This document shows positions 1-8,586 of a DNA stretch of 64,000 nt, piece by piece. The notes beneath the pieces are model-generated. The model did no database searches and was not told the DNA's origin. It was given only the letters and a program-made list of their open reading frames with translations. Position 1 is the first letter of the stretch. Each line of letters starts with the position of its first letter. Made by a program: the position numbers and the translations under genes. Origin of the DNA: Bacilli bacterium (GTDB lineage: Bacteria > Bacillota > Bacilli > RF39 > UBA660); the NCBI GenBank assembly GCA_017525015.1, contig JAFXUK010000022.1, positions 62,001 to 126,000 of the forward strand, in the 5' to 3' direction.

Positions 1-1731
1 ATTAAGAATCATATTTACTCTAGAACTCATATTATTTTCAATATTCTCAATATTATTATCAGTCTTAGTTAAAGGAACAAATGCCATATCTTCAACAAAT
101 GATAATGTCATACTCTTCGCAAAAGCTTTATCATTTTTATCATCATGTTTTTCTTGTGCTAAATATATAAATCTTGTAGTACCTTCACATAAACCAATTC
201 TAGAACTATTAATAAATCCATTCCAGTTACTATAACCAATTAAATAACCAATTGGAATATTAGCTTTATCATAATTACTTAAATAATCAATTAAAAGCAT
301 ATCTTCACTAAGTTTAGCATCATTAATTATAACGGTAGGAATACTCTTATGAATATTATCTAAATAATGATTTATTAAATTAATAGTATTCTTTTCTTTA
401 TCTTCCTTCTTATCAGAACTAATATATACAAGTATTTCAAAATTAGGATTCTTAGAACCATCTTTAATACCTAAATCTTTTAATAGATTATTCATATATT
501 CTTGATAAGTAGAAGTACTACCACTAATAGTCTTATTATAATCTCCAAAATATGAAATAGATATATTTATTTTCTTTGTAATAGAATCAAGTAACATATC
601 AGTATATGCCACTTCACTTAATGTAGATACTCCCTCTCTAACAGTCGCATTAACTTTCTTACTAGAAATAAGTTTTTCTACATAAGCAATATCAGCTTCT
701 TGAATATTAGAAGAAGCACTACTATCATTAATACCATAATATAAATGAATATTATTCTTATTCTCACTCTTAGAAATAGTCTCAATTATATATTTAGAAT
801 AAGTTATTTTTCTTTCTCTTGCGGCTAAATATTTATTTAATTTATCTAAAGCAAGAGTTGTTTGAATAGATTTACCATTCTGATCTAAATAATAATTCTC
901 ACTAATCTTACTAATAGTTAAATCTTCATCATTTAATATCTTTCTAGGAAGCTTAGAATACTCTACTAATAATTTATAATCATCACTAGTAAAATCCATA
1001 AATCCAGGAGTTACAGATAATCCCATAATAGAATCTATTAAATATACATGATTATTTTCATCTTTAATAATCTTTTCAAATGCTTTCTTCGCAGTATCTA
1101 TCTTTTTACCATAAACTTCAAAATCTTTATCACTTAAATATTCTGATCCAACTATTCCTCCAGAAAATAACTGATCAAGAGAAATAATATAGTAATCACA
1201 TCCATCTTCTTCCATTTCAAGTAACCAACTAGCTATCTTAATAGGATTACCATATTTAGTAGAGTATCCTACATAAGAATTATCTACACTATCTACATTA
1301 GTTTTATAATACTTTTCATCTGGCATTGCTAAAGTATATCCATTAGATTCAGATAAATACTTCATACGAGTAGTATGAATCATACGATCATCTATTGGTA
1401 CATAAACAATAGTTTTACCAGCTAATAAACTTTCATAAGTACCGGGATCTTTATTCTTTTTATTATCTTTCTTAGAAAACCAATCAAACTTAATCTTATC
1501 TAACTTTATCCAATTAAAATTAATAGAATCAAACTTCATTTGACTAAGTTTAACTCCTAATTCCATATTCTCATCATAAAAAATAAAAGTTAAAACAAAA
1601 ACAAGTATAAAGAAGAAAACTTTAAATACTTTTTTACCTCTTTTTCTACGAGCTTTTTTCTTAGCCAATTTAATTTGATTTTTTCTTTGTAATCGAAGGC
1701 GTTCTTGATTTGCACTATCTAAATTACCCAT
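1..1731 (-). CDS. DUF4127 family protein, membrane-anchored (C-terminus cut by window edge)
   Basis: I read this frame by hand from the ATG at 1731. It stays open to the window edge, so the C-terminus is missing. A basic N-terminus is followed by one membrane segment (about residues 36-52), then an outside domain opening with TIVYVPIDDRMIHTTRM, a plausible LAMPDEKYY segment, and DYYIISLDQLFSGGIVGSE. That order (IVYVP.DDR near the start, then a D..I.S.D.L..GG...S motif) is what I know of DUF4127, a family of unknown function in Bacillota. The start is set by a GGAG ribosome-binding site eight bases upstream. An extended -10 promoter lies at 1759-1764. Family call fairly sure; function unknown. 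Confidence 0.72.
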   Translation of the reverse strand, partial: MGNLDSANQERLRLQRKNQIKLAKKKARRKRGKKVFKVFFFILVFVLTFIFYDENMELGVKLSQMKFDSINFNWIKLDKIKFDWFSKKDNKKNKDPGTYESLLAGKTIVYVPIDDRMIHTTRMKYLSESNGYTLAMPDEKYYKTNVDSVDNSYVGYSTKYGNPIKIASWLLEMEEDGCDYYIISLDQLFSGGIVGSEYLSDKDFEVYGKKIDTAKKAFEKIIKDENNHVYLIDSIMGLSVTPGFMDFTSDDYKLLVEYSKLPRKILNDEDLTISKISENYYLDQNGKSIQTTLALDKLNKYLAARERKITYSKYIIETISKSENKNNIHLYYGINDSSASSNIQEADIAYVEKLISSKKVNATVREGVSTLSEVAYTDMLLDSITKKINISISYFGDYNKTISGSTSTYQEYMNNLLKDLGIKDGSKNPNFEILVYISSDKKEDKEKNTINLINHYLDNIHKSIPTVIINDAKLSEDMLLIDYLSNYDKANIPIGYLIGYSNWNGFINSSRIGLCEGTTRFIYLAQEKHDDKNDKAFAKSMTLSFVEDMAFVPLTKTDNNIENIENNMSSRVNMILN

Positions 1732-1758
1732 AACCAACACTCCACTATTCTAAATTAC

Positions 1759-1764
1759 ATTATA
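1759..1764 (-). promoter_or_regulatory. Extended -10 promoter for the DUF4127 gene
   Basis: On the minus strand TGCTATAAT (TG, one base, TATAAT) lies 28 bases before the start codon at 1731. No good -35 is visible at 17 bases, as is usual for extended -10 promoters. Confidence 0.55.
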
Positions 1765-1790
1765 GCATACCAACCAATCAAAGAAAAGAA

Positions 1791-2867
1791 CTAAGTTTTA
1801 GAAATATTAAGTAAAATACCCATACTAATCATACTAATCCATAAACTACTTCCACCATAACTAAGAAATGGAAGAGTCACTCCAGTAACAGGTATTAAAC
1901 CAACTACTACCATTAAGTTTAATGCTGTTTGAAAAAGTAATTGAAAAGTAATCCCAAAAGACAAATATTTAGAAAAAGAATCACTACAATTAATACTAAT
2001 CTTAATACCTCTAAATAATATAATTCCAAATAAAGTTAATACAAATATTACTCCTATTATTCCAAACTCTTCACAAATAATAGAAAATATAAAATCAGTT
2101 TGAGGTTCAGGTAAATAAAAATGTTTTTGAATAGAATTTAAATAACCCATTCCAAGAAGTCCAGAAGGACCTATTGCATATAAACTTTGTATTATTTGAA
2201 AACCAGTACCTAATGCATCACTCCAAGGATTAATAAAAGAAGTAATTCTATCCATTCTATAAGGAGCAATCAATATTAAAAGTATAACTCCAATTACTCC
2301 TACTACTCCACCAAATATAAAAAAAGATATTGGGCATCCTGCAATAAAAAGTAAAGCAAGAATACTACAAACTATAATAAAACCAGTACCAAAATCAGGT
2401 TGTAACATAATAAGTCCAAATATTACAAATGTAATAAAAAGAATTGGTATAACTCCTCTAAATATAGATTTAATATCTTCTTCACTATTAGATAAATATT
2501 TAGATACAAATATCAATAATCCTATCTTACAAGCTTCTGATGGCTGTATACCAAAACTACCTATCCCAAACCAACTTCTACTACCATTACGAATAGATCC
2601 TATTCCAGGAATCAATACAAGAATTAATAAAATAATACATAATAATAAAATCTTATTAGAATTCTTATAATAAAAAGAAATAGGTATTTTAGAAACAATA
2701 ATCATAATAATAATTCCAATTATAAAAAATATACTTTGGTATTTCACATAATGAAAAGCATCTTGAAATTTAAAAGATGCCCAAATACTAGAAGCAGAAT
2801 ATATCATTATAATTCCAAATACTCCTAAAACAAGAATAGTAAAAAATAAAATCTTATCAAATTTCAT
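1791..2867 (-). CDS. SEDS lipid II polymerase, SpoVE/FtsW type
   Basis: A polytopic SEDS-family glycosyltransferase that polymerises lipid II together with a class B PBP. About ten membrane segments are visible. Diagnostic motifs are SRSWFGIGSFGIQPSEACK, the LQPDFGTG loop, YLPEPQTDFIFSIICEE and the C-terminal LPFLSYGGSS. The PEPQTDFIF form is closer, from memory, to SpoVE/FtsW than to RodA. At 358 residues it is near the usual length. The ATG at 2867 follows TAGGTGAG at the right distance; a longer reading from 2966 would run over the end of the upstream gene and has no ribosome-binding site. A SpoVD-type PBP is encoded at 10306-12207, so a SpoVE role is possible. Division versus spore cortex cannot be decided here. 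Confidence 0.85.
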   Translation of the reverse strand: MKFDKILFFTILVLGVFGIIMIYSASSIWASFKFQDAFHYVKYQSIFFIIGIIIMIIVSKIPISFYYKNSNKILLLCIILLILVLIPGIGSIRNGSRSWFGIGSFGIQPSEACKIGLLIFVSKYLSNSEEDIKSIFRGVIPILFITFVIFGLIMLQPDFGTGFIIVCSILALLFIAGCPISFFIFGGVVGVIGVILLILIAPYRMDRITSFINPWSDALGTGFQIIQSLYAIGPSGLLGMGYLNSIQKHFYLPEPQTDFIFSIICEEFGIIGVIFVLTLFGIILFRGIKISINCSDSFSKYLSFGITFQLLFQTALNLMVVVGLIPVTGVTLPFLSYGGSSLWISMISMGILLNISKT

Positions 2868-2902
2868 TTTCTCACCTATAAAAATATATGTATTAAATAA
2901 AA

Positions 2903-2924
2903 AAAAAGAACTTTCGTTCTTTTT
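2903..2924 (-). terminator. Terminator of the M18 aminopeptidase gene
   Basis: AAAAAGAAC, loop TTTC, GTTCTTTTT: a perfect nine-pair stem with a T tract on the minus strand. It overlaps the stop codon of the gene at 2923-4299. Confidence 0.75.
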
Positions 2925-4299
2925 AAGCATCTTGTAAGAAAGATACATAGCATTTATATGCTTCATATATATCAGACTTAGCAGTTACTTCCCAAGGAGC
3001 ATGCATACTAAGTACTCCTACTCCACAGTCAATAACATTAACATTTTTATTAGCAAGGATATAAGCAATAGTTCCTCCTCCACCAGCATCTACTTTTCCA
3101 AGTTCTGATATTTGGAAATGAACATCATGATTATCCATTATATTTCTAAGTTTAGCAACAAACTCTGCATTGGCGTCATTTGAACCACTCTTTCCACGAG
3201 AACCAGTATACTTACAGAATACAACTCCTTGATTAAAGTAAGAAGCATTTCTCTTATCCATTACATCAGCATATAGTGGATCATATGCAGCATTAACGTC
3301 ACTACTTAACATATAAGAGTTTGTAAGTGTTCTAGGAAGTGCAGTATTCTCAGTATGTCCCATTAAATTACACATCTCTAGAATTGCATTTTCATAGAAT
3401 GTAGATTGCATTCCAGTAGCACCTACACTACCAATTTCTTCTTTATCAACTAAAATACAACTAATAGTCTTATCACAAGGAGGACAATCTAAGAATGCTC
3501 TTAAAGATGCATAAGCACATACTTTATCATCTTGTCCATAAGCCATAATCATAGATCTATCTAAACCAAAGTCTCTTGCTTTACCAGCAGGAACAACTTC
3601 AATCTCTGCAGATAAGAAATCTCCATCTTCAATATAATATTTATTCTTTAGAATTTGCATTATATTCTTCTTAACTAATTCTTCATCTTTACTATCATCA
3701 ATTGGCATACTACCAATTAATACATCTAAACCTTCTCCTTCAATTACTTTAGAAGCTTCTTTCTTCATTTGTTCAGATCCTAAATGAGGAAGTAAATCTG
3801 TAATACCTACTACTGGATCAGATTCATCTTCTCCAATAACAACATTAATAACTTCTCCATTTTTCTTAACAACTACTCCATGAAGTGCAAGAGGAATAGT
3901 TACCCATTGATATTTTTTAATACCACCATAATAATGAGTATCTAAATATGCAAACTCAGAATCTTCATATAAAGGATTAGCTTTTAAATCAAGTCTAGGA
4001 GAATCTACATGAGCTCCTAATATATTAATCCCATTAGTAATGTCTTCACGACCTATAATAAATAAAGCTAAACTTTTACCTCTATTATTAACATAGATTT
4101 TATCTCCCGGATCTAATCTTCTATTCTCTTCAATACAAACATCTAAATTAACAAATCCAGAATTCTCTGCAATAGCAATTGCATTTTTAATAACTTCTCT
4201 TTCAATTTTACTAATACTAATAAATTTACGATAATCATCACAAACATCATTTAATTTATTAATATCCTCATCATTATACTTTTTCCATACATTTTCCAT
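2923..4299 (-). CDS. M18 family aminopeptidase (aspartyl aminopeptidase-like)
   Basis: A cytoplasmic zinc aminopeptidase that removes N-terminal residues (acidic residues in characterised relatives). The family signature is visible: GAHVDSPRLDLK (first zinc ligand His-x-Asp), KEEIGSVGATGMQ (catalytic Glu pair), SSDVNAAYDP, and the C-terminal SMHAPWEVTAKSDIYE with the last zinc ligand. Full length at 458 residues. Two in-frame ATGs follow AGGAGG. The first is only two bases away and the second, eight bases away, gives MENVWKK; I use the second. An extended -10 promoter lies at 4320-4325 and a terminator overlaps the stop, so this is probably a single-gene unit. No connection to its surface-protein neighbours is evident. 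Confidence 0.92.
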   Translation of the reverse strand: MENVWKKYNDEDINKLNDVCDDYRKFISISKIEREVIKNAIAIAENSGFVNLDVCIEENRRLDPGDKIYVNNRGKSLALFIIGREDITNGINILGAHVDSPRLDLKANPLYEDSEFAYLDTHYYGGIKKYQWVTIPLALHGVVVKKNGEVINVVIGEDESDPVVGITDLLPHLGSEQMKKEASKVIEGEGLDVLIGSMPIDDSKDEELVKKNIMQILKNKYYIEDGDFLSAEIEVVPAGKARDFGLDRSMIMAYGQDDKVCAYASLRAFLDCPPCDKTISCILVDKEEIGSVGATGMQSTFYENAILEMCNLMGHTENTALPRTLTNSYMLSSDVNAAYDPLYADVMDKRNASYFNQGVVFCKYTGSRGKSGSNDANAEFVAKLRNIMDNHDVHFQISELGKVDAGGGGTIAYILANKNVNVIDCGVGVLSMHAPWEVTAKSDIYEAYKCYVSFLQDA

Positions 4300-4319
4300 A
4301 ATCATAACCTCCTATTATC

Positions 4320-4325
4320 AGTATA
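4320..4325 (-). promoter_or_regulatory. Extended -10 promoter for the M18 gene
   Basis: TGTTATACT on the minus strand, about 20 bases before the chosen start. It is the same TGnTATA(A/C)T form seen upstream of many genes here. Confidence 0.5.
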
Positions 4326-4365
4326 ACATATTATTAATCATTATTTATAAAATCGGTAATCATTT

Positions 4366-5343
4366 TTAAATAGAAAAATCTCCACACTCAAATCCATCTA
4401 TTGAACGAAGAGCACAACCATATCCCCCATCAACAATTACTACACGACCATTTTCATAAATAGATGCCCCCGTATGAGAATTTAAAACACAATAATAATG
4501 ATCAGAATACTCACTGCAATTAGAAAACAAAGAATCTAAATAGTTTTTATTATATAAATAGCGATACCCAGAATCTCCACCATATAAGTAATAAACATTT
4601 CCATCTAATAAAATTCCGACTGATTCTTCATATACTTTATTATCAACAAGATATAATCTAACAAAAATATTACGAGAAAAATTGTCTATTGCTTCTTGAT
4701 AAGTTTCATAAACAGGAAAATTACCAATATCTCTACCTCTTCTAAGTTCAGTTGCACTTGTTGTGGTATATACATATTGTCCTTTTTCAGCTTGAGAAAA
4801 AGTAATAGTTGCTTCTATTGATAAAGATAAGTTTTCTGAAGGTAAATCACTCTCACTTAAAATATCATTATATCCAACCATAATATACATTTTTCTTCTA
4901 GTATTAGCCCACAATATATCTCCTAAAACAAATTGATTACCCCCAAAAATATCATAAGACATAGTAGACACCAAATAACTAGGTAAATTAACAACACTTG
5001 CACCATTAAGTTTAAGTCCACCACTATTAATAGCGGCATCTAATGACCCTGCATTAACTGCTTCTATTGAAAACTTATAATAGTCCCCAGGTTGATTTAA
5101 TTTAATATGGTAACTTACAGTTTGTCCATCAGCACTAATAGTCGCAGGAGTAATAACTTGTGTACCAGTTATAGATCCACTTAGTACTTGCACATTTTCA
5201 AAATGCACATCCCAACTAGATGCATCTATATCACTAGTTCCATCAATACTTAAAGTTGTAGTTAAAAAAGCATAGCCTATTCCCATACTTAATACAAGTA
5301 ATATGATTATAAAAAGAATTGTTTGTTTTCTGTCACTCTTCAT
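4366..5343 (-). CDS. Family-A surface protein A1: TasA/camelysin-like domain plus four-Cys C-terminal domain
   Basis: First of three tandem paralogs. A basic start (MKSDRKQ) precedes a hydrophobic helix (9-24), then GYAFLTTTLSIDG. Residues about 25-184 look like the TasA/camelysin fold: WDVHFENVQV, QPGDYYKFSIEAVNAGSLDAA and a closing strand LSLSIEATITFSQ. TasA-family relatives carry a PGD...F.V.N.GTLD pattern and a SipW-type signal. Residues about 190-325 form a second domain (VYETYQEAIDNF, SVGILLDGNVYYLYGGDSG) with four late cysteines. There is no LPXTG or lipobox, so the protein is either anchored by its N-terminus or processed by a SipW-like peptidase. An AGGTGAG site sets the start. Function unknown; the TasA-like fold is an inference from pattern. 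Confidence 0.7.
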   Translation of the reverse strand: MKSDRKQTILFIIILLVLSMGIGYAFLTTTLSIDGTSDIDASSWDVHFENVQVLSGSITGTQVITPATISADGQTVSYHIKLNQPGDYYKFSIEAVNAGSLDAAINSGGLKLNGASVVNLPSYLVSTMSYDIFGGNQFVLGDILWANTRRKMYIMVGYNDILSESDLPSENLSLSIEATITFSQAEKGQYVYTTTSATELRRGRDIGNFPVYETYQEAIDNFSRNIFVRLYLVDNKVYEESVGILLDGNVYYLYGGDSGYRYLYNKNYLDSLFSNCSEYSDHYYCVLNSHTGASIYENGRVVIVDGGYGCALRSIDGFECGDFSI

Positions 5344-5362
5344 ATACTCACCTACTATTATT

Positions 5363-5368
5363 AGTATA
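5363..5368 (-). promoter_or_regulatory. Extended -10 promoter for A1
   Basis: TGTTATACT on the minus strand, directly after the T tract of the terminator at 5375-5400. The leader from here to the AGGTGAG site is about 15-20 bases. The same arrangement recurs before A2 at 6408. Confidence 0.6.
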
Positions 5369-5374
5369 ACATAA

Positions 5375-5400
5375 AAAAAGAACTAATACAGTTCTTTTTT
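5375..5400 (-). terminator. Terminator of A2
   Basis: AAAAAGAACT, loop AATAC, AGTTCTTTTT: a ten-pair stem plus T tract on the minus strand, overlapping the end of A2 and abutting the A1 promoter. Near-identical to the hairpin at 6420-6444. Confidence 0.8.
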
Positions 5401-6388
5401 AATATCCAGGGAAATAATAACAATACGACTTTTTATCATTATCAATCTCACATCTATAACTATATTTATCTGAAAAACGCACCTTGCCATTATTATATAT
5501 TTTTAAATCATAATCATCAATACTACAAGAATATCCATTATCAATATAATTACAATTGCTAGAACCAAATGCTTCTTGAGCAACTGCTTTGTTTGATTCA
5601 TATGATGCTCCACTATCTCCACCTTTAACATAATAAATATTTCCATTTAATTCAAACCCCACTTCAGAGGTCATTACATTATTATTAGAAATGAAATGTC
5701 GTAAAAAGGCATGATGCCCAAAGTGTTCTAAAGGTTCTTGATAATTATTATAATAAACTCCTCCAAAAGGAACACGCTTATCAACAATAAAAACCTGTTC
5801 ATCAGATGTAAAAAGATATAAGTTATTATAGTTTGGAGTATGATCCTGAACATAGTTTATATCCATTGTAATATTAAGAGATTGATTATCTTGTGGAAGT
5901 TCAGAAATGTTTAAATCTCTCTTATACATAATACCATAATAATAAGTTATAGTTTCTCCAGAAAGTAAATATTGTCCAATTTGAACCGGAATTTCATAAT
6001 CATACCAAAAAAGTCTCGTAATAAGATATGAAGGAATATTATTCTCTTCTCCATTTACTTTAATAGATATATTATCTACTTTTGCATCAAGTGTACCATC
6101 ATTAACCACATCTACAGTAAAAATATACATATCTCCAGGCTCTAATTTAATATGATAACTTACAGAAGTACCATTATTGCCAATTGTAGCTGGAGTAATA
6201 ACCTTACTCCCAGTTATAGATCCACTTTGTACTTGTACATTTTCAAAATGTACATCCCAACTAGATGCATCTATATCACTAGTTCCATCAATACTTAAAG
6301 TTGTAGTTAAAAAAGCATAACCAATTCCCATACTCATTACAAGTAATATGATTATAAAAAAAATTGTTTGTTTTCTGTCGCTCTTCAC
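5399..6388 (-). CDS. Family-A surface protein A2 (GTG start)
   Basis: Paralog of A1. The first ~65 residues are almost identical (MKSDRKQTI.FIIILLV.SMGIGYAFLTTT) and the proteins then diverge strongly. The start is GTG at 6388 after TAGGTGAG; A1 has ATG at the equivalent place, so the start has drifted since duplication. The TasA-like part shows DVHFENVQVQSGSITG, LEPGDMYIFTVDVVNDGTLDAKV and a closing LNITMDINYVQ. The C-terminal domain has EPLEHFG, VGFELNGNIYYVKGGDSGAS and four cysteines (C-x6-9-C, then C-x8-C). No cell-wall sorting signal is present. Own promoter and own terminator. Probably exported; function unknown. Confidence 0.7.
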   Translation of the reverse strand: MKSDRKQTIFFIIILLVMSMGIGYAFLTTTLSIDGTSDIDASSWDVHFENVQVQSGSITGSKVITPATIGNNGTSVSYHIKLEPGDMYIFTVDVVNDGTLDAKVDNISIKVNGEENNIPSYLITRLFWYDYEIPVQIGQYLLSGETITYYYGIMYKRDLNISELPQDNQSLNITMDINYVQDHTPNYNNLYLFTSDEQVFIVDKRVPFGGVYYNNYQEPLEHFGHHAFLRHFISNNNVMTSEVGFELNGNIYYVKGGDSGASYESNKAVAQEAFGSSNCNYIDNGYSCSIDDYDLKIYNNGKVRFSDKYSYRCEIDNDKKSYCYYFPGY

Positions 6389-6407
6389 AGACTCACCTAC
6401 TATTATT

Positions 6408-6413
6408 AGTATA
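6408..6413 (-). promoter_or_regulatory. Extended -10 promoter for A2
   Basis: TGTTATACT on the minus strand, immediately after the terminator of A3 at 6420-6444. The block 6389-6444 is nearly the same as 5344-5400, so the duplication included the regulatory region. Confidence 0.6.
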
Positions 6414-6419
6414 ACATAA

Positions 6420-6444
6420 AAAAAGAACTAATACAGTTCTTTTT
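6420..6444 (-). terminator. Terminator of A3
   Basis: AAAAAGAACT, loop AATAC, AGTTCTTTTT on the minus strand: a copy of the hairpin at 5375-5400. Confidence 0.8.
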
Positions 6445-6455
6445 AATATAATTAG

Positions 6456-7472
6456 CTACCATAATTGACTACCACAAATATATGTTCTGTAACTACCAGG
6501 AGTATTTACACTACAACCATTCACAAGTTCATCATTATGAGTAACCGAAGCACTTCCATATTCAGTAACCATATAGTTATAATCACCAAATGAGCAAGAA
6601 AATCTATCAACCTCAGCAGTACTACATGATTCATTACCAAAAAGATTAAGCATTAGATTCCTATTACTTTCATAAGACTTTCCTTCATCATTACCAACTA
6701 AATAGTAAACATTTCCGTCAAAAACAAATCCTACACTTGCTTCTAAAATCATACCATCAACAACTCTATATCGAATAAATGTTGAATAACCAAAAGCATC
6801 TATTGCATCTTGATAAGTATCATAAGTAGTTAAAGAATTTGGTAAAGGAGCACCTAGTGTTTGATTAGATACATTAGTTCCTATAGAAGAATAATAATAC
6901 TCAGATACAGCAGAAACCTGAACATAAACTAACTCAAATGACAATTCTAATGTTTCATCATCTGTTGGTAGATCAGAAGCAGAAACGTTTGAATTATATC
7001 CTAAGCCAAACCCAACTGTCCTCGATTGTCCAGGATATAATTTATCACCGATTCCAATATTGGTAAAAGATGGTGGTTCATAATATATAGTTTCATACAT
7101 TAAATAACTAGGTAATTGGGCATCACGAACACCATTTACTTTAACAATAATATCATCTATTTTCCCAATAAGTGTACCATCATTTACTTCATTAATTAAT
7201 ATAACATATCTATCATTTATATCTTTCAAATGGACATGGAAACTAATAGATGTACCATTATTTCCTATCGTTGCTGGAGTTATAACTTGTTCACCTGTTA
7301 CAGAAACACTTTGTACTTGCACATTCTCCCAGTGTATATCCCATACCGCGCTATCAATATCACTTACTCCATCAATAGTTAAAGTCGTAGTTAAAAAAGC
7401 ATAGCCAATACCCATACTTAAAACAAGTAATATGATTATAAATAAAATAGTTTGGCGTCTATCACTTTTCAT
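6456..7472 (-). CDS. Family-A surface protein A3
   Basis: Third tandem copy, 338 residues from the ATG at 7472, which follows AGGTGAG; the frame is open further upstream but that part lies in the promoter. It starts MKSDRRQTILFIIILLVLSM, one or two changes from A1, then GYAFLTTTLTIDGVSDID and WDIHWENVQVQS. The TasA-like PGD motif is weakened here (HLKDINDRYVILINEVNDGT). The C-terminal domain has YDTYQDAIDAFG, SVGFVFDGNVYYLVGNDEG and the conserved four cysteines. It is more diverged from A1 and A2 than they are from each other beyond the N-terminus. Independent promoter at 7492-7497 and independent terminator. Confidence 0.7.
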   Translation of the reverse strand: MKSDRRQTILFIIILLVLSMGIGYAFLTTTLTIDGVSDIDSAVWDIHWENVQVQSVSVTGEQVITPATIGNNGTSISFHVHLKDINDRYVILINEVNDGTLIGKIDDIIVKVNGVRDAQLPSYLMYETIYYEPPSFTNIGIGDKLYPGQSRTVGFGLGYNSNVSASDLPTDDETLELSFELVYVQVSAVSEYYYSSIGTNVSNQTLGAPLPNSLTTYDTYQDAIDAFGYSTFIRYRVVDGMILEASVGFVFDGNVYYLVGNDEGKSYESNRNLMLNLFGNESCSTAEVDRFSCSFGDYNYMVTEYGSASVTHNDELVNGCSVNTPGSYRTYICGSQLW

Positions 7473-7491
7473 ATACTCACCTACTATAAAA

Positions 7492-7497
7492 ATTATA
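7492..7497 (-). promoter_or_regulatory. Extended -10 promoter for A3
   Basis: TGATATAAT on the minus strand, 20 bases before the start codon and just after the mraY terminator. Confidence 0.6.
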
Positions 7498-7516
7498 TCA
7501 TAGAAAACAAAAGAAA

Positions 7517-7538
7517 AAAGAACTATTTCTAGTTCTTT
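7517..7538 (-). terminator. Terminator of mraY
   Basis: AAAGAACTA, loop GAAA (minus-strand reading), TAGTTCTTT, then a T tract. A nine-pair perfect stem that overlaps the mraY stop codon. Confidence 0.85.
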
Positions 7539-8517
7539 ACACCCATACTCCAAATACTATTCCAGCCATAGCAAGAATTAATCCTGCAACCCAGAATAAT
7601 TTAACGATATCTCTTTCATCCCATCCTAATTTTTCAAAATGATGATGAAGTGGAGTCATTAAGAATATTTTCTTTTTAAATGCAATCATCCAAAATGTTT
7701 GTAAGATAACTGATAATGTTTCAATAACAAAGATAAAGGCAACTACAAGTAGAGTTAACTCTCTATGTGTTAGTATTGCAATGGCACCCATAACAGCACC
7801 TAATGCAAGAGATCCTGTATCTCCCATAAATATTTTAGCTGGATTAGTATTATATACTAAGAATCCAAATAAACTACCAACAAGTATTAAACTGAATAAT
7901 CCAATATCTTCAAATCCTACTGATAAAGATATTAATGCATAAGCAACAAATGCTATTGCAGAAAGTCCTCCAGCAAGTCCATCAAGTCCATCAGTTAAAT
8001 TAACAGCGTTAGAAGCACCTACTAATACAAATAGAATAGCAAGTCCATATAGCCAACCTAATTCTAAATCTATATGAAGAGTTCCAACTACCCATGCAGT
8101 TTGTCCTCCACTTCTCATATAAATATAGAAAAATCCTATCGCAATTAATACTTGCATTAATAATTTTTGATAAACAGTTAATCCTTCATTATTACCTTTT
8201 TTAATAGATAAAAAGTCATCTAAGAATCCAATTAATGTATATCCAATAAATACCAGTAATACGATACCTAAATTAGATGTATATGTAATTTTATCAGTAA
8301 TAACTAATCCTATTGTCGCAAGCACTGTAGGAAGTATAAATATTAAACCTCCCATTGTAGGAGTTCCTTCTTTTTTACGATGTGCTTCTCCAACAAAGAT
8401 AGATATTTTTTGTCCAACTCTCATCTTCTTAAGTATTGGTACTAATACTAAACCTAATACTACAGAGGACAAAAATCCAATCATAATTGCAAAAACAGCT
8501 TTGGTTAATAATAGCAT
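7537..8517 (-). CDS. mraY: Phospho-N-acetylmuramoyl-pentapeptide transferase MraY
   Basis: Transfers phospho-MurNAc-pentapeptide from UDP to undecaprenyl phosphate, making lipid I at the inner face of the membrane. About ten membrane helices. Catalytic and signature motifs: KEGTPTMGG, GFLDDFLSI (Asp pair), NLTDGLDGLA, NPAKIFMGDTGSLALGA and the histidine motif LHHHFEKLGW. Normal length at 326 residues. GGAG eight bases before the ATG supports the start. In most Bacillota mraY lies between pbpB or murE and murD; here it is alone, flanked by a surface protein and a coiled-coil protein, with its own promoter and terminator. Confidence 0.97.
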   Translation of the reverse strand: MLLLTKAVFAIMIGFLSSVVLGLVLVPILKKMRVGQKISIFVGEAHRKKEGTPTMGGLIFILPTVLATIGLVITDKITYTSNLGIVLLVFIGYTLIGFLDDFLSIKKGNNEGLTVYQKLLMQVLIAIGFFYIYMRSGGQTAWVVGTLHIDLELGWLYGLAILFVLVGASNAVNLTDGLDGLAGGLSAIAFVAYALISLSVGFEDIGLFSLILVGSLFGFLVYNTNPAKIFMGDTGSLALGAVMGAIAILTHRELTLLVVAFIFVIETLSVILQTFWMIAFKKKIFLMTPLHHHFEKLGWDERDIVKLFWVAGLILAMAGIVFGVWV

Positions 8518-8541
8518 GTTTTCAACTCCATTCCTTGAATA

Positions 8542-8547
8542 ATTATA
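8542..8547 (-). promoter_or_regulatory. Extended -10 promoter for mraY
   Basis: TGATATAAT on the minus strand, 25 bases before the start codon. Confidence 0.6.
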
Positions 8548-8586
8548 TCATAAAACATAATACAATAAGAGAATGTAAACCAACTT

